Shown: piece by piece, positions 37,180 to 50,800 of the stretch
Layout: each line of letters begins with the position of its first letter
Numbering within the stretch: position 1 is the stretch's first letter
Assembly (NCBI GenBank): GCA_034336665.1
Contig: CM067592.1
Span: 33,826,717-33,890,716, forward strand
Source of the DNA: Luscinia megarhynchos
Taxonomy: Eukaryota > Chordata > Aves > Passeriformes > Turdidae
Reading direction: 5' to 3'
Length of the DNA stretch: 64,000 bases
Made by a program: the position numbers and the translations under genes
Notes under the pieces: model-generated
Told to the model about the DNA's origin: nothing
Database searches by the model: none
The model's input: only the letters and a program-made list of their open reading frames with translations

Positions 37180-40100
37180 AACCATACAGATTTCTCCATC
37201 TGCTTGAAGGGCCATTTGATTATCCCCATTCTAAAGCATTTTATGTCAGTGTCCCAAGGAAATCATTCTTGCTTTTTTGTTAAACAAAACCCCCCTCCAA
37301 ACTGAAAGACTTACCCTCCCAGTCTGCATACTACTGCTCTAGATTCAGTCCTTCACACTCTGTTTCAGGTGAAGTGTCTGTGGTAGGTCCTTTCCTCCAA
37401 ACTGTTTGTCCAACACCAAATTTCACCAAGAGATCTAAACCACTTAGCATCCACAACTGTTTACCCGAGACAAAAATATATGCAATCTGATTCCAGTCCT
37501 GCTCCTATTGTCCCACTTCTGCCTGTAATTTTATTAGCTTTCTCCAGTGGATCTGTCTGACAAAAAAAAACCAAGCTAACAAAGCAATTATGGACTTGAA
37601 GATAATGCCAGTAAGATTTTGAATTTTGAAAGCATTTCCGATATCTGCTCGTTTTTACTGCAAAACATTTCCCAAAGGAAATAGACACAAAAATTAAACA
37701 GAAAACACTCTTAGAAACTTAACAGCAAATGTCTTCCACAAAACTTGCTTTTATGTTTCCAGCTTCTTGAAAAACTTTCCTGTAGCCTGTTCTTCAACGC
37801 TACAGTTACTCACATTAGTTTTAGTGTTATGAATATTTAAGAAGTCTCACAGGAAATTATGGGAATGGGATTCAAGTAAGGTTTCCTGCCTGTTAATCAC
37901 CATGGAGTGACGCCTTCCTGATACTGTCTGCTGGAACAGAGTGGCAACTTGACTTTTGAAGGTTACATTAAAATGGAATAGTATAGAACAACAGTAGTAT
38001 TTGCGGTTTAGTATAGTAGTAGATTCATTTGTCTAAAAGGACAAACTGTAAAAAGCATACATCTGTATTTTGTTTTTTAAAAAATGTGCATTTGAGAATC
38101 TGCAGTTGCATGAGTTACTTTCTACAAACAAAATTGTGCAAAAGACAGGCAATTGCTTCTAAACATTTCTATAAAAACTAACACTTTCCCTCTAAAAACA
38201 CTTACTACCCTAAAATTCAAAAGCCATACAACTTCAGAACTTCTAGTTAAGAAAGAAATAATGGAAGCATAGTAAACTTTACTGAAAGGAAACTAAAAAA
38301 GTCTATAAGCAACCACTTCCTACGATGAATTCCTAAGAGAAGAGATCATGCTCATCCATTATCTTAAACCTGAGAAGAACTCACATTCTGGAATTTAAAC
38401 ACATAAAAATAAATGTCTTTGATGTAATAATACTCTACCATCACCCCTAAGATATTAGCTTCTGAACATAGTTCATTTCTCAATTGGCTTTCACTACTCT
38501 GATAATGAATCATTCAAAACAGTCTAGGTTGTTATAATATAGTGCATATAATATAATGTATTTCACTCTCTGCCTCTTTAGTTACATAGGTGACTATGAA
38601 GACAAACACAATCTCACAAGAACTAACTTGGGAAATTTAGAACTTGCAACCTTCTATGTTGATTACACTAAAATAATCTAACGTAAATGTTGTGATATTG
38701 TACATCACACAAAAAGCACAGCTGCCTACTTAACTGACTGCTAGGTATAAGAGCACTCCAAATTCCAGCAGCATTCAGAGATTCAAAATACTCCAATTTT
38801 AATAAATCACAGTTAAAGGTATGAAAATTGGTACAGTAAGAGAAAACCATTTATACTGTAGCCCCAAAGTCTATTGCAGAACACAAAGAATTTTACCCAA
38901 CAAAAGGGTAATTTTTCTTTAGATCCAAGAATGTCAATACCAGCTTGACCTGCAATTTTCTGAACTACAGTGTACCACAGCTACAGTGCTAAAAATATGC
39001 TGTTACTCAAACTTCAAGATATTCTCTCCAGAGATAGGACTTCCTGATAGGAGATTCAAATTAATAGGAAGTGCCCTTCCTGTGTTTTCAAGACTAATGA
39101 GTTTGTTTTCAACAGCCTGTAAAAAAATGAAGGAGCAGATTTATCTGTTGACTGGTGTTCTGTGCTTTGAAGTGAAGTGACCTTGTATACAAAGCCAAAG
39201 CATAGTAGACCACAATCATGTCTATTTAGGCACAATGCTGAAGCACATTTGGTTTTTCCTGTAGTCCTGACAAAATTTTTACAGGAGTTACCTTGAGAGC
39301 CTGGTAACTGGTGACTTTTATTTTACTCTGCAAGTAGCCCTATTAGAAACTGTTGGGAATGCTTGTGAAGTAGCTGAGCACAGATGCCTTCTTTCAGCAA
39401 AGTAATTTTTACGTAGAGAAAGTGAACAGCTCTGGCCATGTGTATACAGCTATGGCAAACCTACCTGACTCAGTCACATAAAAACACTACAAAAGTCAGC
39501 ACATCTAAAAAACAACGACAGAATACTTTGTAATATAATACAAGAAAAAAAAAAAGTCCTAATCTATCTATTTAATTAGGATTTCCAGATATTAAGGCAA
39601 AGTGACAGTCAACACCAATTTTGAAGAAAAACTGCACTTTAGGATCAATTAATGTTTCAGGTCAGTATGTTTTATGCTTTGCATACAGCAAAAGCATAGA
39701 GCCGAAAGGCAGAAATGCAAATGAAAATACTGGTTTTAAACTAATTAGACATTTGATTGTGATTGACAGAGGATGAAGGGAAGACAGACAGCTTCAGCAT
39801 GCAGCTAGACTAGGAAATTAAAGCCTAGAGTCTTACTAATTATAAAAAAAAATTTTCAATCTTTTTCATGTGCATGAAAGAAAGTTAACATTACTGATTC
39901 TGACAGACGGGATTCTCCTGACTTCTTATGGCATGAAGTCACACTCCTGCAAGACTGTTGTCATTGCAACATTACATCACCAAAGTGAAGATCATCTGCA
40001 ATAACTTCAGCAATTGCAAATGAAAAAACAACTCACTGTTAATCTGCTAATAAGCTTTATCTTTCCTACTTCTAAGTTAGCTGTCTTAAAACACATACAG

Positions 40101-40449
40101 CAGCTCAATCTGAATAATTAAACTGCATGTGTTTAGACAAAAAGATTCTAAGATTAACCCAAGTTTACCTCATTTTCTCTTTCCCAGTTAATGGACACTT
40201 TGTTCCTATTGTAAATGTTGCTGCTCTTTGATATTTTCTCTTAATGAAAAAAATAGAATAAAAGAACTTCTGAGTAATTTATCAAAGAAAGTATTACTTT
40301 CATCCAGGACTACTAGATAATCATTAAATACTCTTTCACAAAATGGAAAGAAAAATGAGCCATCCACTTTGTAATGGATCTTAAATTCTCCTTTCAACAA
40401 AGTTGCTGATAATGGATTAACAGTAAAATTGCAAACAAATTCTCAAGGA

Positions 40450-40465
40450 ACCGTTATCAAACGGT
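40450..40465. repeat. Short inverted repeat at a CR1 truncation point
   Basis: ACCGTT and AACGGT flank the tetraloop-sized spacer ATCA. The pair ends where the CR1 tail fragment begins. Confidence 0.6.
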
Positions 40466-40543
40466 GCCTGCTAGAGCAGGGAGGCTGGGCCAGATGATCC
40501 ACTGTGGTGCCTTCCAATATGACCTATTCTGTGACTCTGTGAT
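40466..40543 (+). mobile_element. CR1 LINE, very short 3' tail fragment
   Basis: About 78 bp of CR1 3' end in the plus orientation: GCAGGGAGGCTGGGCCAGAT, then GGTGCCTTCCAATATGACC and the terminal TATTCTGTGACTCTGTGAT repeat, a known CR1 tail variant. A 6-bp-arm inverted repeat sits directly at its 5' truncation point. Confidence 0.87.
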
Positions 40544-41240
40544 ACTGGGAGATATAGACATGTAATTCCATGGCTTACTGTGTATTTTAAGTAAATAGTA
40601 AGCATTTCATTTCTAGACATAGAATGAGACAAGCTATTGTAGTTACCATACTATTTAAATCTGAATATTAAAAAAAAATGAAAAAAAGTCAAGGTAGTCA
40701 GAGATGAACCTTAGAAACATTTTAAATGTATTTTGTCCTTTTAAACTCCAGTAGCAGCATCAATCTCAGAAGACTCTGACTGTTTTAAGGTCTTGCGTAG
40801 AAAATTTAAATTTAACAAGCTATTCACACACAGATTTCTTCACCTATTTTTCTAATAATTCGAATTTTTTCCACTTGTAAGGTAATAGCAAACCTTAAGC
40901 AGTAAAATTTTGCTAAGCATCACAAGAATGGCTTAACTGTGCTCTAACCAGAGCACAGCCTCATAGGAAAGTGCAACAGTTACTGAAATCGAAGGCAACC
41001 TGCCATTAAACCTCTGTTCTGTGACAATCTCTCTCAGGCATCTTAAGAAAGGACTCCTGTTTAAAAGCAGATTTGTACAATAAAAGTAAAGAAAGGCAGA
41101 GAACTAAATGCAGGACAGGAAATGCCCTTTTCTTCTGAGCTTTTAGTATCACTTCTGTGATGTGTCATTTTTTTGAGACCTTAAGTATATTTCCGAAAAT
41201 AAAAAAGAGGAAAAACTTCAGCTACAGAAATAACCAAAAA

Positions 41241-41246
41241 TCTCAC
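41241..41246 (-). other. GNAQ: 5' splice donor after GNAQ exon 2
   Basis: On the minus strand the exon ends AATAACAAG and is followed by GTGAGA, a canonical donor. The junction is phase 0 after lysine 107, matching the phase at the start of exon 3. Confidence 0.93.
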
Positions 41247-41431
41247 CTTGTTATTTTCACACTTGTATGGGATTTTGAGGGTATCCATGGCCTTGATCAT
41301 GGCCTGCATTGCTGTAAATATATTCTGGTACACCAGTTTTGTAAAGCCCCTTTTGTCTTCATCAGAGTAACCTGATCCATGAATGATTCTCATCTGCTTG
41401 ATAAATGTGCTTTTGCCACTCTCTCCTGTGC
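41247..41431 (-). CDS. GNAQ: GNAQ exon 2 (P-loop and start of helical domain)
   Basis: This internal coding exon supplies the last two bases of codon 46 through codon 107 of the Gq alpha subunit. It encodes the nucleotide-binding P-loop GTGESGKST (residues 46-54); Lys52 contacts the phosphates and Ser53 the magnesium ion in this family. The switch-proximal [19 protein letters not shown] and the first long helix ([19 protein letters not shown]) follow. It is 185 bp long, as in human, with a phase-1 start (split glycine codon) and a phase-0 end at AAG before GTGAGA. GNA11 is excluded by GSGYSDED (GNA11 has GAGYSEED), and GNA14 by DEDKRGF (GNA14 has DEDRKGF). Differences from remembered human GNAQ are R92K, Y103C and H105N; Cys103 is the residue GNA14 carries there. 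The frame and P-loop are intact, so the gene looks functional. Confidence 0.95.
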
Positions 41432-41455
41432 CTGCAAGACAAATAAGAAGGATAT
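41432..41455 (-). other. GNAQ: 3' splice acceptor and polypyrimidine tract before GNAQ exon 2
   Basis: On the minus strand a C/T-rich tract (CCTTCTTATTTGTCTTGCAG) ends directly before the exon base at 41431. The first exon bases complete a glycine codon begun in exon 1, giving the phase-1 junction known for this gene. Confidence 0.93.
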
Positions 41456-41844
41456 GCTTTACCCAATGGACACAAACACGACTTTTTTTGCACAATGCTG
41501 ACAGCTTGCTTACTGCAGGGCTCAACAGTGTCAAGTGGTGCTTGGAAGGTAACTTCAAGGACCAGTTCAGGGACAAACAGTAGCATCAGTAGCAACTGAA
41601 GAACTGAATTAAAATTTACATTTTGATTTAACAACTAAACTAATTAGCAAAATGGCACCCCAAAATATACATACTATGTATGACTTAATATTTGAAAATG
41701 TTTTGTTCTTTAAGATGTAATTGTCTAAAACTCTAACTTCATGAGACATTTCATCACAAAAATTCAGAGAGGAAGAAAAAAAATTTTCCTAGGCTAACTC
41801 TCAAAACATTACAGTAATCTGGTATTCCAAGCAACTGATATATC

Positions 41845-41959
41845 TGTTTTGGTTTTTTGGTTTTGTTTTTTTTTTGCAAGAGTGTTTGGGTTTTTAGTTT
41901 TGTTGTATTCATTGGTTTGGTTTTTTGCTTATTTGTTTGAGGGGGTGTGATTGGGTTGC
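41845..41959 (+). repeat. T/G-rich low-complexity tract
   Basis: Runs such as GGTTTTTTGGTTTTG, TTGGTTTGGTTTTTTGC and GAGGGGGTGTGATTGGG, about 410 bp upstream of exon 2 in the direction of transcription. It reads as A/C-rich in the GNAQ transcript. Confidence 0.85.
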
Positions 41960-42727
41960 AGCTTTTTAGTTTTAAGCTAATATCGGAACAAACAGAGCCC
42001 ATCAAACTTCTATCTCAGAACCACATGAAATCACTGTTAATGAAAATTTGGTTCGTATTTATTAACAAGCAGTCATTCCTTCCATTAAAATGTTTTCCAT
42101 ATATTTTTATATAAAAGTAGTTTATTGATTAAATATGACTATTTGTCAACCTAAAGTTAAGATCTCTTTGCTGGAAACTTCACAAAGGTTAAAACACACA
42201 ATATTTTTCCTTTGCTTCAATTCAACAAGCTCATCTGTGTCTACAAGAGCTTATCTGTATTATCCCTGTGTTTGCTTAAGAGGAGGAGTTGAATCTGCAC
42301 AGCTACATAAGCCCTGTGTTCACCCAGCTACTCAGCTCTGCAGAAAACAAAATTCATTGCTTAGTGCTGTGTTTTTCAGACTTTCAGCCTGGGCTTTATT
42401 TTAATCACTTATGTAAAGCTTTCATGCCTCGTACCACAATATAATATTCAGGTCCAGGACAAAGGCAGCCTTATAGGCCTCTTAGACAAATCTTTTAGGT
42501 GTCTTCTAAGAAAAGCGTTTCACAGCAGTGCAGTTTATAGGAGTAACCCTTAACTATTTCTGAGATAGCACACACTGCAAAATCTAAACTTCTAAAAACT
42601 TCTGCCCTTACTATGACCATAATTTTGAAACCATCACTCCCATTTCCAGCATACATATAGCGAACTTCTAATGCAGGTTTTCTTTATACGCACATTCCCA
42701 GAAAATCAAACATGATGTTACATACTG

Positions 42728-43080
42728 CAGAATCAGAATGGTTTGGGTTAGAAGAAGCCTTAGAGATCATCTAATCACAACACTCCCTTGCCACAAGCAG
42801 GGAAATCTTCCATTAGACCAGTTTGCTCAGAGCTCCATCTAGCCTGGCCTTGAATACTGCCAGGGATGCGCATCCACAGGTTCTCTGGGCATGCTGTGCC
42901 AGTGCCTCACCACCTTCACACGTAAAGAATTTCTTCCAATATCTAATGTAAACCTGCTCCCTTTGTAAACCTGCCATTTCTCTCTGTCCAATCACTACAT
43001 GCCCTTGTAAAAGTCCATCTCCAGCTTTCTTGTAGGATCCATTTAGGCAATGAAAGGTTCTTACATTAACTCCCTAGAGA
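42728..43080 (-). mobile_element. CR1 LINE, 5'-truncated copy
   Basis: About 350 bp of the CR1 3' end in minus orientation. It reads from the CAGAATCAGAATGGTTTGGG terminus through the segment encoding the pol C-terminus. One minus-strand frame still shows WKKFFTCEGG and, further on, SLAVFKARLDGALSKLV, the typical CR1 terminal peptide. Frameshifts and substitutions make it inactive. It lies 1.3 kb upstream of exon 2 in the sense of GNAQ transcription. Confidence 0.95.
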
Positions 43081-46000
43081 TCAAGACACTGAGTGATATC
43101 AACTTGTGCTTTTTACAGCCTCATCCATTTATTACAGAATAAGTTAAAAAATACATCATGGCAATATATTCTTAAAATTTTACCTATTTACCATAAGAAA
43201 CAAAACCAACACTGGGTAACAGCCTGAACAGACCCTTGAGTAAGCCCGTTTCACCTGGTGAAAAGAAGAAAACCTGAAATCACATCAGAAAAAAATCTAC
43301 ATATTCTTCTGAGAGGATATGAATGCCTTATGGGCTCTGTTAGCCATTGGATCCACCACTATTGTTCTACAAATACTCCAGCTGACACAACACGAGAGCA
43401 AAGGTGAAATGGCAGTGCAGTGGATCAGCAGAATGGACCGACCGGGACTAAAACTACACTGAGACCAATTTTCTGCTGGCTACTACTGAACATTAAAATT
43501 GGTCAAGTCAGTTCCCTGAAGCCAAATGCATAGTATCTTTTCATCTGCCAGAAGACAGATTATGTCCTGAGGCCACACAATGTACCTGAATCTCAATGAT
43601 AATCAGAATACCACCACCACCACACTCCCTCATCTTTTAAGAAACATGACTTTCAACCTCCCTGCCCTCAATCCTAATATAATGCCTTGTCTAGAACTTA
43701 GGCGAGAATTGAATATTGTGACTGAGTAACACTCCACACTACTGATTCAAGCACATAGCTTGGTTGATCATCTAACTTTTAAAACCTTCTCCCAGATAAA
43801 ATCAACCTAATGAATGAAAAAAGATTAAATGTCTTATAAAAATAATAAAGAAATGTCTGTAATAGTGATGAGCTATTCAATCATGGCATAGAGGATTATT
43901 ACAATTTGTAAGAGCTTAGCATCTTAAAAACTGAAGATTTCTGAAAATCTCCACACTTTTATTCCAGAAATGTTAATAGCAACAAGTATTACTGCATCAT
44001 CAAGAATTCTACTTGAGATCTGAAAGTACTTCTAGCAGTATTATATCCACAAGCAGAATCAGGAAAGAGGTCAGGTTGCTTAAATGCAGAGTAGATCCTT
44101 ATGCATGCACTTGCACCCACATATATACATATCACATATGATTTTTTGTATTGATGCTATTTCTCCTGGTACACATTCTGCAAAAATCAAGCTACAGAAA
44201 GCTGAAATGCAACATTCTTTGTCCTGTGAAACTCATGGAAAAAAACTTTAAACGTGGTTAATTTTACACTGCAGCTGCTGGCAGAGAAGTTTCAGAACTT
44301 GTGGTGACTGACAAAGAAGATACAGGAGACTAATTTAAAAGTAAGACAACTGTAGAAGCCTAGAATGACAAGCCTTTCTTTCATGTAGTTGTGCTACACA
44401 CACCTATACTTCTTTCTGCATTTCTCTGTATTGCAACTTAAAATCTCAAGTATAGTATTTTCAGATCAAATATGAACCTGTTTTTAACAACAAACATACC
44501 ATTCTCTAAGCAAAATTCACACTGGCATCTCAAACAAAAACACTGCTAAACTATAGCTGGTGATGTTTTTTTCCTAATTTTGACCTATGAAAAGTTAAGA
44601 AAAAGCAGCTATTTTATTGTTATGTATTTAAATTGAAATTTTCTATTTAAATTAAATAGAAGAGGACATTCTTAACATATAAGGAAGAAGGAGAAAGCCT
44701 TTGAAACCCACTACCCTGTTAGTCAACGTACACACACATATACTAGGAACTATCAAAACAGTGTGTACATTTGCAGAAAACTGGCTTTCATCTTGGGGCT
44801 TGGATGCAAAAAGCAAGCTTAGAAATATCTGGAAAGTCAAGATTCATGGGTCAGAGTGGAATCAACATCCTACATAGATGAACAGAACCATACTATAACC
44901 ACAGTTTCATCAAACATTTACTCAGATAAAGCAGTTGATTGTTCACTGCCTCACAGATTTACAGAAAAGGGGAGCAATCAACTTCATCAGATAGTAAATA
45001 ACAGAGTAACTCCTAGGAGGAGTAAGAGCCATAGAGCGGTAATACATGAGAATAAAAATACTTGATTCCACTTAAAATTATATTTCACTTGGAAGAGAGT
45101 TTTATGTCCTCTCTGCTACTATTAATTCAGTGATAGAGAAAACAAAAACTATGGTTTAGTCTGTTGCTGTTCCAGCAGTGGAATGCAGCAGATCACATTT
45201 CCACTGAAATTGAGTATGGCTAAACAAAAATATAAAACTGTGCAGAATTCAGGCCTTGGACCAGCTTGGCTTTGTAGGTGATAAATCAGTTGAAATGTAT
45301 TATGGAGTGCATGAGATCCTCCTGGGAGCCAAAGCAAAGAAGTCAGTCTGTCCTAGCACTTTTGGAACACCAGCTTTCAGGCTCACAGTTGAAGACTACT
45401 CTTGGGAAGGATATCTGGTTGGTAAGACTCTGCAGCAAAATTTCCTGAGGTGGAGGTGAAGCTCCCCAGCTCACCCTGTAACATGTACCTGGCCAAGTTA
45501 TGGAGCAGAACTAGAGTATCTCTTCCCCACCAAAGAAAGGCAGCAAAGAGGTAACAAGGAGGCTCTCACACTGACCATTTTCATCTTACTCATAAAAACA
45601 CCAAAGAATTTAAGTGACAACTCATCCAGAACAGAATTCAATTCAACATGATGAACAGAATTCCTGTAAGGAATGACCAGCCCTGATAATGCACATAGTA
45701 GGCATATTTGTATATTTTCTAAAACAAAAAGTAGTACCATAGTATCTTCCTTGTGTGATTATCCAACTCCTTAATTGACATGAATAGTTTAAGCTTCACA
45801 AGAGTTGCTTGATGTTAGGAAACACTTCAATAGCATTTCATTTAGTTACAGAAAAGCCTATGTAACAGGAAAGCATCTCCAATTTCAAGCAAAAAAAGCT
45901 GGAAAGAGAACTAGCGTTCTGAAGTCTGTTCCTACATCAACAGCACCATGTTTTGCAGTTATGCTAAAAACTACAAAAAGCCAAATTAGGCAAGAACCCC

Positions 46001-47077
46001 AGTGATGGCTTTTTGAGATTTAACAATGCACAGGTTTAAGTTAAGAAACACTTAGGAAAAAATGGGAGAGGGGTGCATACTGCTCCCTTGCCAAGTGTTT
46101 GCTCCACTGAAAGAGTATCTTTAATTTAAAATCACAACATAATCATCTTCTTGTTTTGCTTACAAGCCATATTTGCATATTCCACTTGCTTTAAAAAAAA
46201 TCTAAGCATATAATTTAGTGAATGGTGAAATGATTATCTCCTCTGTATCATTTTAGTAATTTATAAACATTTCATTAGGATGACTGTCAATAATCTACAC
46301 AGCATTATTTCATGAATTACTAAATGTAACAACAAAGAAGAGCCTGGCAAGATGAGAAAAGATTTATTCCAAAAAAGGATGGATGGAATTTTATGAAGTA
46401 GATCATGAAGTAGCTAATTACCTCAAATAAGGAACATGCAACATCTACATTCATGTAGAGCAATTTGTTTCAAGAACAATCTTGAATATCTTAAATATTT
46501 ATGAAAAACGAAGCAAATGTTATCCATTACAAATATTACTACAGTTGTTCCATCATTTCCTTACCCACACTATTGAAATTGTATTAACCATCTTCCTTAA
46601 AAAAAGGGAAAGAATACCTCCCATTATCTGGACAGCTAGTCTGAGTGCTCTCTACAGTAGAAAAATCCTCTTACAAATTTAATCTGGTTGTTTTTGAGAT
46701 GATAATGAAGTTAGTCGTTCTAGTGCTGCCTGAAAACTTAGAGAAACAAAATACCCATCCTCATTGTACAAGTGATACACTCAAAATAGCTCAAGTGACT
46801 ACTACAATAAAGCCTAAGATACTGAATTACTGAAAAACTGGAAGGAAATGGAAGATAGAACTGAAGCATAAAATTCAGTTGATGTTCTGTAGCTTCTTTA
46901 TGTTAATTCAAGCTTTTTCATGAACCAGAACCTCAAAGTCTTTTACAGAAAATGCAGGTAATCAAATACACCTTTGTGCCAGATCATCAAAACTACATTG
47001 CAAAACTACTATTATGCACCTAGGCACAGCTCATTACTGAAAGCCAACATCCTCTTCTCTCCACCTTCAATTCAGAA

Positions 47078-47216
47078 AAAAACCCAAAACCAACTAACCA
47101 ACCAAAAAACCCAAAGCAGCAAGGCCGCCCACCACTCCAAATCAAAACAACCAGACAAATCAACAACAAAAAATACCATCACTGCTAAGCCCCCACCCAA
47201 CAAAACAGAACCTCCT
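47078..47216 (+). repeat. A/C-rich low-complexity tract
   Basis: Nearly T-free stretch of AAAACCCAAAACCAAC, ACCAACCAAAAAACCC and CCCCCACCCAACAAAAC units. Confidence 0.85.
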
Positions 47217-50200
47217 CCTTATCTTTAATAGTTACAAATAGACAATTTTCACCATTTTAGAGGTATCCTATTACAGTTTAGGTGTAATTCAGAGGCAAGG
47301 AAGTGAGAGAAGAGATAAACTGGATGCCTTCACACAGGACAAGTAATTCCTCAAGAATTTGCATGGCTTTATAAATGGGTTCAAAGCAGGACAGCATCCC
47401 ACCTCGTGTGACCTTCTCTGCCCTTCTCTTGAAAGGATCCCTTTGATAAACCACAGACTCCCTAAAGAGAATTGACTCTTTCCAGTCTGTGCTTAATTTT
47501 CCATTTTATATTGTTTGGTGCAACTTCAACAAATTCAGCCTAAAGAACTCATTTATGCAGAAAAAGTGTCACAAATCAAACTTCACCCCCAAAAATATTT
47601 TCTTGATGTCACTCGCAACTCAACCCAACAGCAAACTGTTTAAAATCTTCCACAGAAATATTATAAACAAAACCAGACGCAAATATCAGCATTTGTAAAA
47701 GAAGGTGTCATACAAACTCTTACCTTCCTTGAACAGAGGAAGGCAAAATCTGTCTTTAGAAACTTGTGCGTGATTAATTTCAAATGAATGTTTATATGAG
47801 TGTTGGAAAGCAGACTCAAGTAGATTCCAAGGCACAAGCAAGTCAGAATCCATCATCTTCCTTGAGGTCAGTGTAGTACATAACTATCTATAAATTCACA
47901 TGTATGTTTTCTGTAAGCTATTTATCAAAAGACAATGGTAATAGTATGCTGAATGCCACCTCATTTTTCTGTGAAAACTCCCTTAACTACTACTTGGATA
48001 GAGACAGGGTTTAGGGTTTAAATCTTTTATGTTTCCTTCATATTCCACCTACAGTTTTTCACTTCTGCACCTAAGTTGGACTGAAAATGTTGAGAGAGGC
48101 CATACAACTCTACTTGTCCTGCAGGTCTCCAGGAGGATTCTCCAGGAATTTCAGTATGAGATTTAAGTTTCCCTGCATCGCAAGACAAGGCTTGCATTAA
48201 CTCTAAACTTTTATTAAGGAAAATACATAAAATTTACTTACCTAATAATTAAGTCTTTCAAGTTTCTTTCACCTTCTGTTACTCAGAGGGATTATGAACA
48301 GATAAACACAACTCCTACTCCTAGCACTCTTAAGAGACACCATTTCAGGGACAGTATAAACCATCATGATTAATCAAAAGCAAGGGTAAATACTGGTAGC
48401 ATTCAAAATTGCAATACTTTATTTTTATTATGGAAGGGAACAAAATACCTTTACTACTTTAAACTCTGTCTCTTCAGAAAAAGTGGCCCTCATATCTAAC
48501 ATACCTCAACAGTTTGGCCATCTGTGTTTCCCCCATGCTAAGGGCTAAATTTCCTCTACCCTACAGAAAGCTGCAAAAGGTGAATATCTCTCTTTTCGTA
48601 AGTTCCATTATCAAACATAATTATCATGCACAAGAAAGCACCAACAAAACAACAGCTGTGTTTACCTAGCACACAAAGCCTTATAGTTTGCATGTTCTGC
48701 TTTCATAACGTATAGTTAGAAAGTCTGTGACCTGTTTTCTAATCTGTGTTTTAAAGAAGTACTGTAGTACTCAGAGTATATTGGATGTGCCTTTGCATCC
48801 ATCTGAAATACCAATACAAACTAGTATATTATGTAATTTGTTTAACTATGTTAGCATCAACTAAATGCAAAAAACATGAAAACACCCTTCTCAAAGTTTT
48901 TTTTCTTAAATAATATTTATTCTGTTCTGTTTGTGAGCTCTCTTTTGAAAGACTGATATATACTTTTGACCTACCACTCATACAAAAAAGGCTCCATCCA
49001 GGAGCTGAAAGTACACAGTATAGCATTTTCTTTCTTAGAATGTGAAAATGCTTGTAATTGCTTTACTATACCAAAACTAGTATAAATATTAATTTACTGA
49101 AAATAAGTCATATGAATAATAGCACATTTGTTATGATCAACTATTTATGTCAAGTAACATTTCTGATAGTAAATATTATTATCTGAAATTAAAGACTAAG
49201 AATAGCAACTGTTTTGTAGCATTTTGGTACCTTCTTTCCTCAAGAATGGTTGGCCACTGCTTCCAAGAACCATATTCACTCCAGTTTCAAACTTTAGTCT
49301 TGGTATGATGAAGCACTCCTTCCACGGGAAAAACACAAATGACTGAACAGAAAATCCCTTTGCTTTACTACCTTTTTATAAATCCTTCATTCATGCCAAA
49401 GAAAGAATATTTTCATACAGATTGTGACAATTTAAAAAGATGAAAGAAAAGCAAATCGTGTTGGTTCTTCTTACACATGAAGAGAATAATATTTTTCCCA
49501 TAAAGCTATTTGAGGTCTTTCTGTGTTAGGTTATTTACTCCTGAGGAAGACATTCAAGCTGTTTCCTTGATCTCTCCTGTTTGTGTTCTTTTGCTGTTGA
49601 TGCTTCAGAGCTTTCTATGACCTCTGTACTAGAATAATAACGACAACTGTTTCTGAAACCTAATTAGACAAGAGTCAACTAACCAGTATAACTATCAAAC
49701 TTACTCTAGAAACATAAAGGAACTATATATCAAATGCTGGTATGCAGATACCTGTCAAACAGCTTCCCTGGTCCGTTCACAGGCACTAGAAATGAGACCG
49801 ATTTCTTTCAAGCCTCAAATACACCCCCAGCACTATAATGATGAAGTAATTTTTACTTCACTCTAACTACATACAAACAACTACAAACAAAGTGCAGAGT
49901 CTTGCAAGCAGAACCCTGAACTGACTGCAGTAAGGAATCAGCTGGGGTAATTAATAGTTTTTTTAATATTACACCTTACAAATGTATTACACATTTTGTA
50001 TCTTTCTGGTTTCCTAGGGGAACACATCTTGAGAGCATCATAAAGGAAATACTTTATGGTATAAGTGGAAGTTTTCCAATATTTTTCTCTAGCATTTAAC
50101 CCCTTTTTCTCGTGCCACTGTGAAGGCAATACTCCTCCTTCCCCAGGGAGACTGAACAGCTGGTGATAACCAAAATCCACGCCCACCTGGTTTCAGGCCC

Positions 50201-50379
50201 TCTCAGTGAATGAGCATCCATTCCACTCCCACACATCACCTATCCAGTTACTCCATTTGGGACTCCATCATTCTCATTACAGCTGATCACAGCATTAAAT
50301 TGGAAGGAAGGTGAGGTGGGGGAAGCTCAAATATTTTGTAAGAAACAAAGAAACCTCCTAACAAAAAATAGAATGGGCA

Positions 50380-50800
50380 GGCAGCTTCAGCAGACATTGG
50401 CTGCTGGGGTGAACTGGGTGAACTGGGAAGCACAAAGGCAAGCCCAGTGCAGACACTGCTTTCAAATAAGTCATTAGCTGTGAGTAGCCCTCGGAGGAAA
50501 TTTGGCCAACCTCTACAAGGCAAAGTGCCTCCTGCCTGGCCTTCACCCTATGGACGTGCAGAGCTGTAGAGCCCAGGGCTGTTCCTCTTGCAAGCTTCCT
50601 TCCATGTGCAAGTTTCTCAGAAGCTATTTAGCAACCAGAGAGACTCTGTCCCCAAAAGACCCATCCATTACTATAAGCAGTGCTCCCTCTTCACCCCCAA
50701 GGGACACCCAGAGCCCGGAAGGGCTGACAGACCTCACTAAAAAGCTCTGGTACAGCAGCTATACAGTAGAAACACATGACTCCATTCTTATTTTCATTTC
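50380..50800. other. Moderately GC-rich patch with a small tandem motif
   Basis: A segment above the background GC content. It includes a doubled GGGTGAACT unit at about 50407-50426. Overlapping short open frames occur on both strands with no recognisable product. Confidence 0.45.

Larger units (their letters stand above)
27018..40449. other. Repeat-poor intronic stretch
   Basis: About 13 kb of AT-rich sequence. Only the poly(T) run, the G-quadruplex candidate and one short direct repeat stand out. I see no gene or recognisable transposon. Confidence 0.6.
553..41246 (-). other. GNAQ: GNAQ intron 2 (complete, about 40.7 kb)
   Basis: The whole intron between exon 2 and exon 3, bounded by a GTGAGA donor and a TTAG acceptor. 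It is AT-rich and has few recognisable transposons: one 540-bp CR1, two short CR1 tails and one solo LTR. The rest is unique sequence with short homopolymers. Many short open frames occur on both strands. None shows a known domain or a flanking splice structure I could support, so I call none of them genes. Confidence 0.93.

Noticed and set aside
41181..41576. 131-codon minus-strand frame read as a single protein
   Set aside because: Only 41247-41431 is exon. The ends are intron read-through, as the canonical splice sites show.
45256..45459. 67-codon plus-strand frame containing DYSWEGYL, which loosely recalls MBT-type repeats, with GGTAAG nearby
   Set aside because: The match covers only a few residues, the neighbouring family motifs are absent, and it is antisense in an intron. 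Too weak to call an exon or pseudogene.
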